The position numbers and the translations under genes were made by a program. The notes under the pieces were generated by a model that did not search any database, was not told the origin of the DNA, and saw only the letters and a list, made by a program, of their open reading frames with translations. From Balanoglossus misakiensis (taxonomy: Eukaryota; Hemichordata), in the NCBI GenBank assembly GCA_040954595.2, contig CM082577.2, positions 868,001-932,000 on the forward strand: a stretch of 64,000 nucleotides of DNA. Reading direction: 5' to 3'. Shown here piece by piece: positions 24,730-36,159 of the stretch (within the stretch, counting starts at the first letter, position 1; the number at the start of each line of letters is the position of its first letter).

Positions 24730-24820
24730 GGAAAACCCGTCGCTCGAGGGCGCTCCTGTAAAGTTGGTGTGTGGGGGGGGGGGGGGGGGGGGCAGCGAGC
24801 GCCTCGGGCGTCGGGTTTCC
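24730..24820. repeat. GC-rich foldback with poly-G loop
   Basis: An inverted repeat of about 27 bases per arm begins GGAAAACCCG at 24730. Its partner ends CGGGTTTCC at 24820. The arms match at roughly 23 of 28 positions, and an uninterrupted run of about 20 G (24773-24792) lies between them. It is much more GC-rich than its surroundings and resembles a small nonautonomous transposon or an extruding hairpin. Confidence 0.6.
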
Positions 24821-26654
24821 TTATGCTGTACTGTAGGTCTACATGGATAAAGTTGTAAAGTTCAGCACATAACAACATTCCCAGTGTGCAGTTTCCGTAA
24901 ATGTATTAAACGTTTGGTGTTTGATGAATTTCCACCGTCACTGTTCACTATTTTTGCTGCCAATATTCTAAAAAGTTCACCACCCAAGAAACGTTGCCAG
25001 GTTCTTTCAAAACTTCCGTTATTTCTAAACAATTACCATGGTGATGTTTACTGTTTACAGCTATATAAGTCAATGTTGTGTGTTTGACACTTATCCAGTG
25101 AGTTATGCAACACACGCGCCAATTTACTACATTGTATTTTAGTGTTGTTTTATAATTGACCTCAAAATCAGTTCTCTCAGATCATTCTTCTCTATGTTTG
25201 ATAGTTTTATTGACATTTTCTCTGTGTTTTTTTTCTTCTGATAAGTGTTTTGGAGGTTGTTGTTATAAACTGTTGCGTGTTCTATACATGTAGATTCAAT
25301 GCCACAATAGACCACGGTCACTGTGTGAAGTAACCGTGAATAGACTTAACAGTTAAACCTCGATTGTTTTTAGATTTACATAATTAGCATAATTACGCCA
25401 AGTCTTACTGTGACGATTTCGTCATTGTGCTCGAAAATCTACGATGTGTTGTGTGAATTAACTGATGCGTATTATAGGCATCAATTGTTTTTGGATTTAC
25501 ATGATTAACATAGTCACAGTGCTGTAAGTCTTACTTTGTCTTTATTATTCCGACGGTGATCTTGCTCAAAAATTCAGCAACGTGCTGTGTGAATAGCGTG
25601 AAACTAACAACCCAGGATTGTTGAAGTTTTATGCGTATAAGTTAAAAGTCATTTCTGAGGGGTCGTGCCGCAAAGCATTATGGGAACAACACCCCGTTCA
25701 CTTTACAACCACCTGGCAGAATACATCTCCAAATTACGTGTTACATCATCGAATGACCGTGTTTTGTTTTTCTGTTCCCAATGTTACTTGTTGGAATGTA
25801 ACATTATTGTTCCGTCTGTATTGTTCTGTGGACATCAGCATGGTCAATGAACTTATACAAAGTTTAAATTCCTTACTCGAACCATTTATGCACAAATAGC
25901 TTCGTTAAAGGGTTTGTGGATCGTAGCTACTGACTATTTATGAGGCTGTAGCGGTCAAACTCCGCAATTGCAGATAGTATACCTCTGGCTATTTTGAAGA
26001 CACTGAATAGTTACTTACGTAAGTGCATGAAATACTCTGAGTCATTTATAGGCCTACAGGGATTCTTTTGTGACAACATTTACCTTTTAGACATCGTCCG
26101 TCAGAAACTGTTTGCCAGACGTCCTTTCAAATGCCCGAGCGCCCCCCCCCCCCCTCTACGCATCTTATAATATACAGACGCCCAGATAAACATTAAAATG
26201 CAGGATTGCGGGACCACACACCTTTCCCATCAGGAGTGCGGTGTTTGGTGAAGTAAAAAAGGTCTTCCCATGATTCCCTTCATATAGTGGGTCATTTTGG
26301 CGTAACCTCAGAAAGCTGATGCGTAATACAGTAGCGACAAGGTTGCAGAACGGAAAAGCTTGTCTGCAAGGCATTAGACGGCCATCGGAAGTGTGGTATA
26401 CAAGGTTCACATATGAGTACATCCTTGGCACACAAGGCGCCCTTTGTCCAGAACGTTCATGCATATACTTATAGTACGTGTCAATTCCCCCCCCCCCCTC
26501 CTTGTCAATGCAACTCTTGGAGTACACGTCACGGCCATTCAGTGCGTCTCATGCAAAGTCTACGGCTGGGATAGCCAAGAGCTCCGAGCGGTACAGAAAA
26601 CTCAGTCAGTCGGCATTTGTGACTAGGACGTCTCCCGCACCCGTTTGTTTCAAC
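24821..26654. other. intergenic DNA between aquaporin copy A and the PRSS-like gene
   Basis: Mostly AT-rich and without a recognisable gene. Two stretches around 25340-25400 and 25450-25510 resemble each other (a 'cgattgttttt/agatttacat' segment against 'caattgtttttggatttacatgattaacat'), suggesting a local imperfect duplication. Poly-C runs lie near 26145 and 26487. One ATAGGCCTACA copy is at 26048-26058. Confidence 0.4.
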
Positions 26655-27803
26655 ATGCGGTGCTCATCAGGAATCTTCTTATCTCTGGCAGTATTATGTT
26701 TACTGCAGGGAACCCAAGTTGCGTCTACCATCCTTAACAACAAAGATACCTGGCCGACCAACGTTGCGATTCCGGAATTCAAGATTCGCGAAGTCGTTCC
26801 GCTAGGTGAGGCTGATTTCTCCGACGACGAGCTGAAGACTAAGTCCAAATGCGGCCTTGACTGCTTGACCGAAGAGATGAAAAGCGTCGTTGCCGACAAC
26901 CGACTTCACGAATTGTACTCGTTCGAAACGATGTACGAAAACGGCGAGGTAGAGCTGACGGTGGTCGACGTGTCTCAAATCGAGCAAGCAATGAACGTTG
27001 ACGAGGGGAACCCTACCACGAAAGAGAGATCCAGAAAGAAGCGCCAGGTGTTTGGCTTCGATACCAGGTTTGTCATCAGTGACGAAGAGTATCTTGCACA
27101 ACCTCCGTTCAGCACAGTTGTAAAGCTGTCCACGGGATGTAGCGGGACTCTAATCGGAAAAAGAAACGTCTTAACTGCCGCTGAGTGTGTACATAACGGG
27201 AAGGCATTCATAAGAGGTGCAAAGAATCTGAAAGTTGGAATTCGGAAGCCAGGCATCAGTGCATTACAGTTTGAAGGCGCGGATGAAGACTTCAAATGGA
27301 TCAGAGCTGCCGAGATCAAGATACCGCAGGGTTGGAAAAACCAGGCGGGGAGAGACTTGGACACCGAGCACAACTATGCCGTTATACGCCTTCGGGAAGC
27401 TCAAGACTGCGATGCCATGAACTTCGGCGCGGTGACCCAAGCTACTCTGCAGCAGGACAGACGAGTCCACTTCGCCTCGTACGACAGACCCGACACATCG
27501 GAACTGATGTACCGATTTTGCCCAATAATGGACAAAAACGATGACGTCATCTACCACTACTGCGACGCGGACGGTAGCAGCACCGGCGCTGGGATCTACG
27601 TGCGGCTGTGGGACAGCGAGTCGCGGGATTGGAAAAGGAAGGTGGTCGGGGTCTATAACGGGCACAGGTGGATTGAAGACAGCGACCACGGAACCATTGA
27701 TTACAACGTCGCCGTTATAATCACGCCACTGAAATACGCACAGATTTGTCTGTGGCTCGAAGAAGATAGCGAGAACTGCTCTGATATTCAATACAGTTAT
27801 TAG
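26655..27803 (+). CDS. PRSS23/PRSS35-like secreted pseudoprotease
   Basis: A single open exon of 382 residues. The chosen ATG starts a signal peptide (residues 1 to about 24). A propeptide ends at the furin-type site RSRKKR (125-130). The trypsin-like domain follows, opening QVFGFDTRF and matching PRSS23/PRSS35 throughout: FSTVVKLSTGCSGTLI, LMYRFCPI, YHYCDADGSSTGAGIY, NVAVIITPLKYAQICLWL. At the three catalytic positions the residues are Glu177 (TAAEC for TAAHC), Asn240 (HNYAV for YDYAL) and Thr310 (SSTG for ASG/DSG). Thr at the serine position also occurs in vertebrate PRSS35, which is annotated inactive. The protein should therefore be a secreted non-catalytic relative. Vertebrate PRSS23/35 also have a single coding exon, so lack of introns is not by itself a sign of retrotransposition. 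It lies between the two aquaporin copies on the opposite strand. Confidence 0.9.
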   Translation: MRCSSGIFLSLAVLCLLQGTQVASTILNNKDTWPTNVAIPEFKIREVVPLGEADFSDDELKTKSKCGLDCLTEEMKSVVADNRLHELYSFETMYENGEVELTVVDVSQIEQAMNVDEGNPTTKERSRKKRQVFGFDTRFVISDEEYLAQPPFSTVVKLSTGCSGTLIGKRNVLTAAECVHNGKAFIRGAKNLKVGIRKPGISALQFEGADEDFKWIRAAEIKIPQGWKNQAGRDLDTEHNYAVIRLREAQDCDAMNFGAVTQATLQQDRRVHFASYDRPDTSELMYRFCPIMDKNDDVIYHYCDADGSSTGAGIYVRLWDSESRDWKRKVVGVYNGHRWIEDSDHGTIDYNVAVIITPLKYAQICLWLEEDSENCSDIQYSY

Positions 27804-28169
27804 GTTTTAGTCCCGGACATTTCCGTAGACTACTAAGTAGTGGCTGTTGAGTGCGTGCTATTTAGGAACTATATTCCCAAAGAAATGTATCTTAATATTC
27901 AATTCTGATATTCAGGAACATATCTATATGCTAATATTATTTTCTAGTTACTGCAAATAGTTAGGATGATCTCAGCCTTTCCATTTTTAAAAAATGCTAA
28001 AATAACTTAGCGTTTTCCCGAAGAGAATTATTGTCTAGCCCTTAAACATTACCGCACCTGCAAAGCAGTTTTTACGTTATTTCTTCCATAACCTGTCGAT
28101 ATCCGATGGTCTACTCCAGGGATGGTGCGTGGTCACAGAATTTCATTCTTGTTTACTTTGTTGTAAAAA

Positions 28170-28175
28170 AATAAA
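28170..28175 (+). terminator. polyadenylation signal of PRSS-like gene
   Basis: AATAAA about 370 bases after the stop codon. Confidence 0.4.
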
Positions 28176-29968
28176 TGGCTGGCTCTTGCCGTAACTGTAC
28201 TTTGCCTCTAACTTGCAGCATTTGGTTTCAAGTTGAAATTGCGAAGAAGAAAAAACCGCGGTCACAGATATTGCATTCCACGCACTTGAAAGACTCTATG
28301 TCTCCACAATTGCCAATTGCCTTCAGCTGTTTTGATAAAGGGATATACACTTCATGTAATAGACGACTGAGCTTCTCAAAGTTGACGTCTCCTTGAAAAC
28401 GATAAACAAATAACGACAAAAAGCAAGGAGGGAGAAAGATAGGAATAAATGTAGAAAAAACAGCGAGACTTTGTGAGTGGCACCGGTAATTTGAATGTAA
28501 TGACCTTGTCATTCCCGAAATAGCTAAATTTGGAAACGTTTTAACAAACACCTGAGACTTAGGGGTTGCAAACGTATTTCTGACCAATGGCTGTCAAACG
28601 CGGCCCGGGTGAATTCATTGTGGCCGCGGAGAATTACGGTGCGTACATTTCAACGCATTTAGCAGGGCCTACATTCTTTCCTGGAGCGAAACGTTTCGCA
28701 TGTTTCACCACAAGCTACCAAATACCTGCGTTTATTGATACAGGTCGCAACAATAGAGAAACAGCCGACAGAGACTGCAAGGAACGGCCTCAATGTCCCC
28801 TAAAGCACGGCTCATTTGAGTAAACCGTCTGTAAGTCTGTCTACGGCGTCAAATGCAACATGAGAGTGAGTGTTGATAGCTGTATTTATTGCAATGTTCA
28901 AAGAGCCCTTGTCTCTGGCAAGTGCATATTACAGGGTTCATTATTACTCGTAACAATGACTGCATAGTTTGGACTGCTTTCGGCCCTTGAAAGGAATGAC
29001 CATTGTTGCTTAGAACTGCACTTGTCCAGCGGTCTTCCGTTGGATTTGATAATACTTGCATACCAGTTTTCATGATTCTTTGATTTCCGCTCCCGGCTTC
29101 CCTTCCCTGTCTAGTCTCTGATTAATTCAACAAGTGGCCAATCTCCTAAATCTCTGGTTCAAGATTCACGTACTTTGGTGGTGAGACTATTTTACGAGAG
29201 AGGAAGGAGCGAGAATGTTGGTTGATGTCGTAGAGGGCACAGAGCTGTACACAGAATGCCAATCCAGGCTGCACAGTCGCTTGCTTTTTGGGTAAAGCCA
29301 GGGGTCCTGTTGCAAATGATCATGCTGGGACCGGTATTGAAGTTGTCCGATTTGAGCCGGATTCAGCCGTATAAACATTGTACATGTATCTGACACTGAA
29401 CCTTAATATAGAGTAATTAATCTTATTTTCGACAAATTAAAACAGTGACGCAAGCTGTATCGATCATCTTTATCCTATGGCCATTTTATTCTTTAATAGC
29501 TGGCATATAAGCTAAGAGTTAATGTTTTAAACGAAAGTATTGCAATATGATACACAGAATTTCCCAGTAATCCATAAATTAAATATTTGATGATGATGCA
29601 AATTATATTATTCATCACGTGCAAAATAATGATAATCCGAACTGAACAAACGAGTATATAGTCAAATATCTATCTCGTGCATCAGGCATTATTTGTCATA
29701 AATATTATGTAGATTAATCATCTGATTTTTAATACCAGAGACATAAGTCTGTTATCAGACTTGACCTTGAAGTAGAATACACGTTGTTGTTGATACAAGA
29801 GACAGTTAAATTATACCACAACAGAATTTGACCTTTATATGCTAGAATGTCTTATACAAGGTGTACATTCGACACTTAGCGATATTCAGTTCGGCTGTCT
29901 TCCTGTCCTGAAGAAAACATGGCGATGACAAGAAGGGGCGTTCATGGCATCGTGCTTCAGCGGATATT
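28176..29968. other. intergenic DNA
   Basis: No gene supported. An open frame at 28587-28823 has no family resemblance or splice partners and is probably chance. The right part should include the 3' UTR of the minus-strand aquaporin copy B. One TACATGTA is at 29381. Confidence 0.4.
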
Positions 29969-31177
29969 TCAGTTATCTGTCTTCAAAATCCACCTCTTGT
30001 CAGGTGATGCAAGGATTAATCTAATGAGAGAGAAAATATGTCGGCTTATATCGTTGTCATTGTTAAATGGCGATTGCAACCAATTAACTTGAAGTTAATT
30101 GAAGAATTGAAGACTCAAGTGCATAAGTGCCAACAACTACGGTTTTTATCAGAAGATATAACATTAAAAACGTTCAGTCTGCTTAGATAACTGAGAACTC
30201 ACTTGTAGACTAGACCTGAGCAAATTCCGCCGAGAGGAGGACCGACCCAATACACCCAGTGATCCGTCCAGATGCCAGACACTACCGCTGGTCCAAAACT
30301 GCGGGCGGGGTTCATGGATGCACCGGAGATCGTTCCTCTGAAAATATAAAAATCAAATACAGGTTTATCATAAGTAGTCACCTTGATCGTATATGTGCTT
30401 AGTAATCGCAGAAAGTCCTTGGACTTCGTGTGTAAACACCATTAACGCGCAGTCCTTAGTAACCAAAATTAAGTGGTTTTTAACTTGACGGTAACTTAGC
30501 AAAGGATAAACATTATAAGTTGGGTGATACGGTCAGAGACAAAGTTGACCTCTTTTGACCTCCGACAGTGCGTGCAAGGAGGTTACAGCGTGAAAATGGA
30601 ATAAATGCGACATCACTACCGTCAAATTACTTCCGTCGTACTATTTTAGCAGTTGCTTCCGTTCAAATTTCTGGCATTATATCTAACTTCGTCAAACTAC
30701 TTTGGCATTTGCTTCCGTCAAATTGCCAGGCATTATTTTGCGAGTTCCGCAAAAAAAAAACCCACGATGTTCTTCTTCAGAATCAGGGTTGGTGGATCGA
30801 TGCTACATCATAAATTCATGAGCGCGCGAAATATTACACTTTCCTTCAAATCTATTTATAACCTTAATTACCCAGCCAAAATATCGGCGGTCACCGCCAT
30901 GCCAATTGCCAGTGGTGCCAGATTGCTCGGTTTGCTATCCACGGCTGCTTGTAGAACTGTAGACACAAGGACCATAGTCAGAACCCATTCACATCCGATG
31001 GCTTTATCTGTTGTAATGTTCTCGCCAAGTAAAGTAGCACCTCCGTTGATGTAGTCGAACTGGTCGGTAGTCAAGACTGCCTGTGTATCCAAATATCAAA
31101 TCCAGATGGTCAGTTTTGTTTTCTCCTCTTTTTTTGACCTCTGACTGATGAGTTATTGTGCCAGGCATTAAGAAGCC

Positions 31178-31230
<53 letters not shown>

Positions 31231-33286
31231 CCATCACCATCACCATCATCATCATCATCACTTACCAATACAAGCGCAGATCCACAAATGGCACCGATCA
31301 ACTGGAAAACAATGTAAAGACATCCCAAAACGAGGTTGATACTACCGGATACCATTACACCTAACGTCACCGCTGGATTGAAATGACCGCCACTGGAAAA
31401 TCAAGAAGTAACGATATATGTATGAGTGATTGCTGGTATGAATTTATACTCATATCTGTGTAAATACAAGTTGGTCCAGAACGGAGCTAGGTCAATCTTT
31501 GCTATGCTTAGGGTGACCCTTGCGTGGTCACTGTCTAGTTCGTACTACAAAGCGAGTCTGAGAGGAACGCACAAATTCCGCATTCGTGTACGAATCTGCA
31601 CTGTGTTGACCCGTTACCCTTCGAGATAAAACGCCATTTTATCACGTTTTGTGGCATTCTGCGTGGCAAGATGCCATGATTTCTTGTATGTGTTCAATAA
31701 CTGTACGTTGATTCATTCATCAGTCATTTTTATTGAATTTTGGATTGATTGATTTATTTATTGGCTTCGTCAATCTATTAACCACAGGTGGTTCTTGTAG
31801 ATGTTTAATTTTTTTTTTTTTCATTCTGAAAACATGCCCTGGTTTTAGAGTCTGCAAAGGACAAGGTCGCTTCGACAAACGATCGCGAGGGGGATAACGT
31901 TTCATGTTTGGAGTCGATGAAATTTCTAGGTCAAATATTATCAGCTGAGTGGAATTTTGAAAAATTACCGAGCGGCGCCTGCTATACCATGTAATTTTTT
32001 TCCATCCCAGACGTCACGTATTGCTTCGCAGCAGATATTCATGTTAATTTTGTTCCTAATTGTGCCATAGGTTAAGTAGAAGGTGGGCCACCTGGGAAGT
32101 GATTAAGCCACCTGGGAAGTATCTGTGCCACCTGGATCGATACCGATAATTTTCAAAATTTTACCAACACTAATTGGGCGTAACATCTGTTTATACAATG
32201 ACGCCATATTCTGTTATGATCCCACAGCTTCGGCTACGTTTATCAACGTCATGATTTCTGATGTCCGAGATCTGTGTCAAGCCTTTCCGGACAAGGTCGA
32301 CATCGTTCCTCTCAAGTCACCAAAAGGTCACTAAGTAAAGCATGCTATTTCATGTCACCAGTAGACATATCTCGTGAAAGATCTTGACTTTTATGGCGTT
32401 GCGCCAAGGTGCAGTCTGGATACCGAAATATCCAAATCTCAAATATGTCAGCACAGCAAAGACGCCTCAATAAATATGTTTGACTGTCTACCGTGTTGGT
32501 GCCTTGTAAAAAATGCTCATAAATACCCATCCATCGTAAAGAAACAGCGGTGATGTCTAAAAACGTAGATTTGTTTCCATGGATATATGGTGTATACGCT
32601 GTCATTCCAAGAGGGTTTCCAGACATGTCCACTGTCCCTAAATTGATGTTCTGGACACACTTAAACCACAGAATACAAATCTTTTAGGTAAAACGCTAAT
32701 GAGAAATAAAGCGATGCACAGTCTCAGATACGAAAAACAAACATTGGACCTGTGATAACGTTTTTATCGGCATTGCAACATTTCAGATTATGTCATATCA
32801 GCCAGCAGCCTTGGCCCGTTTGGGTCACCTGACATCCCTGATATTGGTCATACTCCATCTTCTTATTGCATATAATTAATAGTTTGCAGCTTGCACTGTT
32901 ATATCAAATTAAGCAACAACCTCGCAAGTTCATTCTCAGCGAATCTGAGTTTCTTACCTGACGCCTCCGACGCCCGCTATCATTAGAAATATGGTAAGTC
33001 CGTGCGCCAATGCAGCAACGATCAAACTCGAGGCCCCGTCGATAGACCCATCTGGATAGCCTACCACCCCGCTCATCGAGCCGATGAATACGAAGAACAT
33101 CACACCAAAGAACTCGGCGAAGGTCGGCCGAATCCAGTTCTCCATCACCGCGTAAGGGGTCAAGATGGTCATTGCGGGGCCTTCTTCGTTCACCAGATTT
33201 TTTCGGCTGGCCGATTGGTCGGTGGCACCTTCAATGTCCGACATTTCGACTTGGTCGGGATTTGCAGCGCTGCCGTGAGAAGCCAT
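29969..33286 (-). CDS. AQP8-type aquaporin, copy B
   Basis: Minus-strand exons 32958-33286, 31266-31392, 30872-31080, 30203-30337 and 29969-30020 encode 283 residues. The signatures [10 protein letters not shown] and [14 protein letters not shown] are intact, followed by [11 protein letters not shown]. Exons 2, 3 and 4 are exactly the same length as in copy A (127, 209 and 135 bases) with identical phases, which proves tandem duplication. Both copies end ...LASPDKR(L/W)ILK. Differences from copy A: a longer acidic N-terminal tail, and serine in place of the pore-loop cysteine before the second NPA. A long (GAT)n microsatellite begins five bases inside intron 2. The start is the ATG of MASHGS; an ATG 23 codons upstream is in frame but would put a hydrophobic stretch first. 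Confidence 0.9.
31179..31260. repeat. (ATC)n / (GAT)n microsatellite
   Basis: About 27 trinucleotide units with ACC interruptions, in aquaporin copy B intron 2, directly abutting the 5' splice site of exon 2. Confidence 0.95.
32081..32135 (+). repeat. 20-bp tandem repeat
   Basis: Three consecutive 20-base units share the core gCCACCTGGGAAGT. The third is shortened and diverges after CCACCTGG. Located in intron 1 of aquaporin copy B. Confidence 0.8.
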
Positions 33287-36159
33287 GGTGATGAAAAGCA
33301 AAAAAGAAACAGGGAAAAATAATTGAAGGTGTTGACAAAACAAATGTGTTGACAAACGAGATATGTTCTAGAATCCCTATACACTTCTGTGAGTTGCGTG
33401 TAATGTATGACGGGCTAGATATCAACACCGCAGCCGATGCGAACTTTGCCACGGGGATCCTATATCTGAGGCACACGCAACCGGGCACTGATGTCTTAAA
33501 CTTACAAAATGGGCGTAACTCGTAACTGCGCCTGCACGTGTCGAACTGACAAGCCAGGCGGTGTACATGGTTACCCTTTGACTTCCCAGTCTGCGATCGG
33601 ATTGCAACCGGGAAGGGATTTCCCCGCCAGATATTTCTCAAGACCAGAGGAAGGGACACTGGAAGGACGTACCACGCAGTTTGCTGGAATGGGAAAACGG
33701 GAAAAATTGGCCGAGCTCACCAAACGAGATCAAAAAGATTGCAGCAGACAAGCGGGCAGATTAACAAATAAATTCAACTTTTTTATCAGTGTGTCAGGTC
33801 ATCGTATAAATACGATCCGTCGCATCAAGGTTTGAAGTCCAACATAACAGCGTAACTATTTGAAGTGACGTTTTCGTTTACTCGACCCGCAAATTTTTTA
33901 TAGTCGTTAGATTGTATTTATTATACTCATGCTACCAGCAGAAGCTGAGGAAAAACATCTTCTGTAATTATAAACACTCCAGACCTGCTTGTCGGTCATA
34001 AGAGTAATTTATGACGCGTCACTAAAACTTGGTTTGGTTGTACACTACGTGCTTATCCGAGAGGGGGCGCTCTATCCACACTTGGATTGGGCCAGTAATG
34101 GACAAACAATTGGATGTGGTTCTTTTTTTCCTACGCGTACAGCCTAGGCTATGAAGTATGGTGTTGTCATATTACGACAGCCGATCCCGAGTGCGTGTGC
34201 ATGTTAGCTTGGAACTGTCTGGTATTTTTGACAACTTAATTAGACGCAACTCTGTAGAAAATCAGCTCGTTTATTTCGTTTCGGTCAACTCAAGAAAATT
34301 CCTTTTGAGCATATGCAAGTCATAGTGCATCAACTTTGAAAGAAATCTATCAAGACATACGTTTCTGACAAACGCCTCCAGTCAGTCATCTGGAACTGTA
34401 ATGCAAAAAGAAGATAATGTGCAATTTTAGGGCACAGTGCAATCTCCTATTACTACTTTTGTTGTTTATTTGCCTGCCGCACGACTCACGAGCACGGCGC
34501 AGAGAATCAGGTTATGCTTTTGGTAATGATGTCATATATAGTAGTTTACAAATAGGTTAAATTAGCATCATACACCCTAATCCTTTAGGTACAGTGAGAC
34601 TCGGCAGTCTCGTCACTTGTTTCTCTGCACTTAGAGTCACAACCGCCATATACCGGCATGAAGTGGGAAGCCACGGATGGCTTGTGCCAGTCCTAGAGGT
34701 CTCGCCAAGACCCATTTTACATGTAAGTCCCCTTGAAATTTCACCTGACGGGAACGCCCACTCTCTCCTCGCCAAACAATGCGCGTGTTCCAATAGTAAG
34801 CTTACTACTAGTATTAGTGGGGAAAGTTTTTGTCGTTAAAATTGACCTACATACTTATCATGGGCGTAAAAAGAATGACCAGCTAAAAAGTCAAAAATGG
34901 GCAAGTCGGGTTACAGATTCCCCCCTCCATCCCCACCCCACTCATTTCATTTAAGATATTGCGCCGGACCTGTCATATCGGTGCATTTTGCAATCGAAAC
35001 AACAAAGCTTGTCCTGCTCTGGAATCACCAACTCTCTAACTTTATTTACGAGAGAAAGGTAAACAAAGTTCAATGCACTTATGACCCGCTCACTATGGCC
35101 TATTTAGCACTCTTCGTGGTGAAGCGACGGGAATTACATTGAACTTGCAAAGCACAAAGTCACTGCAGAGTTGTAAATAAGGTTTGGAATGTTTTGAATA
35201 AATGATATGTTGACATATGAAGACATCACTTACAGTTTTCGATCGCTTTCAGTGACTCTCCGTGTTCGATGTTCCACATGTGTATTGACGAGTGAGGTGG
35301 GCGAGACACGTCATGTGATTTTGTCATGTGAGTAAGGTCGCGGTCGCGGCTACTGACTTACGCAATACCCACGCGCACACAAGAAGAGACACTGAAGTTG
35401 GCAATGAATTGTTACGCTGTGAGTCTTATGTGTGTTTGAGCCTCTTTGACTGGATAGACCTTCCAGGAAAAGTTTTTTTTTTCTTCTGTACAACGCGGTC
35501 GGTCACTCATTTTCCGCCATGGTTCACGAGCAAGTGCTCCGCATACATCTGAATAAGTTAGAGCGCCCTCGTGCGTCAGTTCAAACTTTTCAACAAGTTT
35601 AGTCCACAGACAGCATAGGCCTACATCTATATACTCAGTTTTCCACTTCTGTTTGACTGAGTCATCACTGCGTGTGTGTGCAGTGTTGCGTGTGGGTTGA
35701 AAATCCAAGAGAACAATGTAATGATATATGATCTAGAAGTATTTTAAATGTGGTAGATGACCCCGGCGAAGACGTTGAAAAGTTGCCAAAACTGAAAAGT
35801 ACAATTCGCCTCGTCTTGTAGCCGAGTCCCCTGTTAATTTACCAGAATCAACACCAGCTGGTTAAAATGGCCCAGAAAAGAAGGTGGGGGAAAAAGATTT
35901 AGCCGGGCATTGAGTTTTGCCCGGAAGCCTGTTGCGTGGGTCCTGGGTTTTTAGGCTGTGCATTGCCACCGCTTGTACGGTCCCGAAATGGAATCGGCCA
36001 AGACTCTTCCACACCCGGAAGTGGCCTTCACACGTGTAAACACGTCAACGCCAAAACATTCTTTGACGTGCATTCATTTGGCGTTTCGTCATAAAGACAG
36101 CGGTCCCGGTCCACCAGTTTCCTGTTTAGTGTTACTTCCAGAAAGACACTCAACCAGGC
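33287..36159. other. intergenic DNA between aquaporin copy B and GAS7
   Basis: Divergent spacer that should hold both promoters. No coding exon recognised. Contains one TACATGTA (34718), one ATAGGCCTACA (35615-35625) and an AGCGCCCT motif (35562). Confidence 0.4.

Noticed and set aside
26655-27803. PRSS-like gene as a recent retrocopy because it is intronless
   Set aside because: Vertebrate PRSS23 and PRSS35 also have one coding exon, and no poly-A tail or flanking duplication was seen.
28587-28823. Open frame of 78 residues
   Set aside because: No family resemblance, no signal or membrane segment and no splice partners; length is compatible with chance.
31110-31370. Open frame encoding a long aspartate run
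   Set aside because: It is aquaporin copy B exon 2 read through its donor into the GAT microsatellite; the splice site and homology to copy A place the coding end at 31266.
31179-32140. Short direct repeats as a CRISPR-like array
   Set aside because: One is a microsatellite and the other a contiguous tandem repeat without spacers, in an animal genome with spliceosomal introns.
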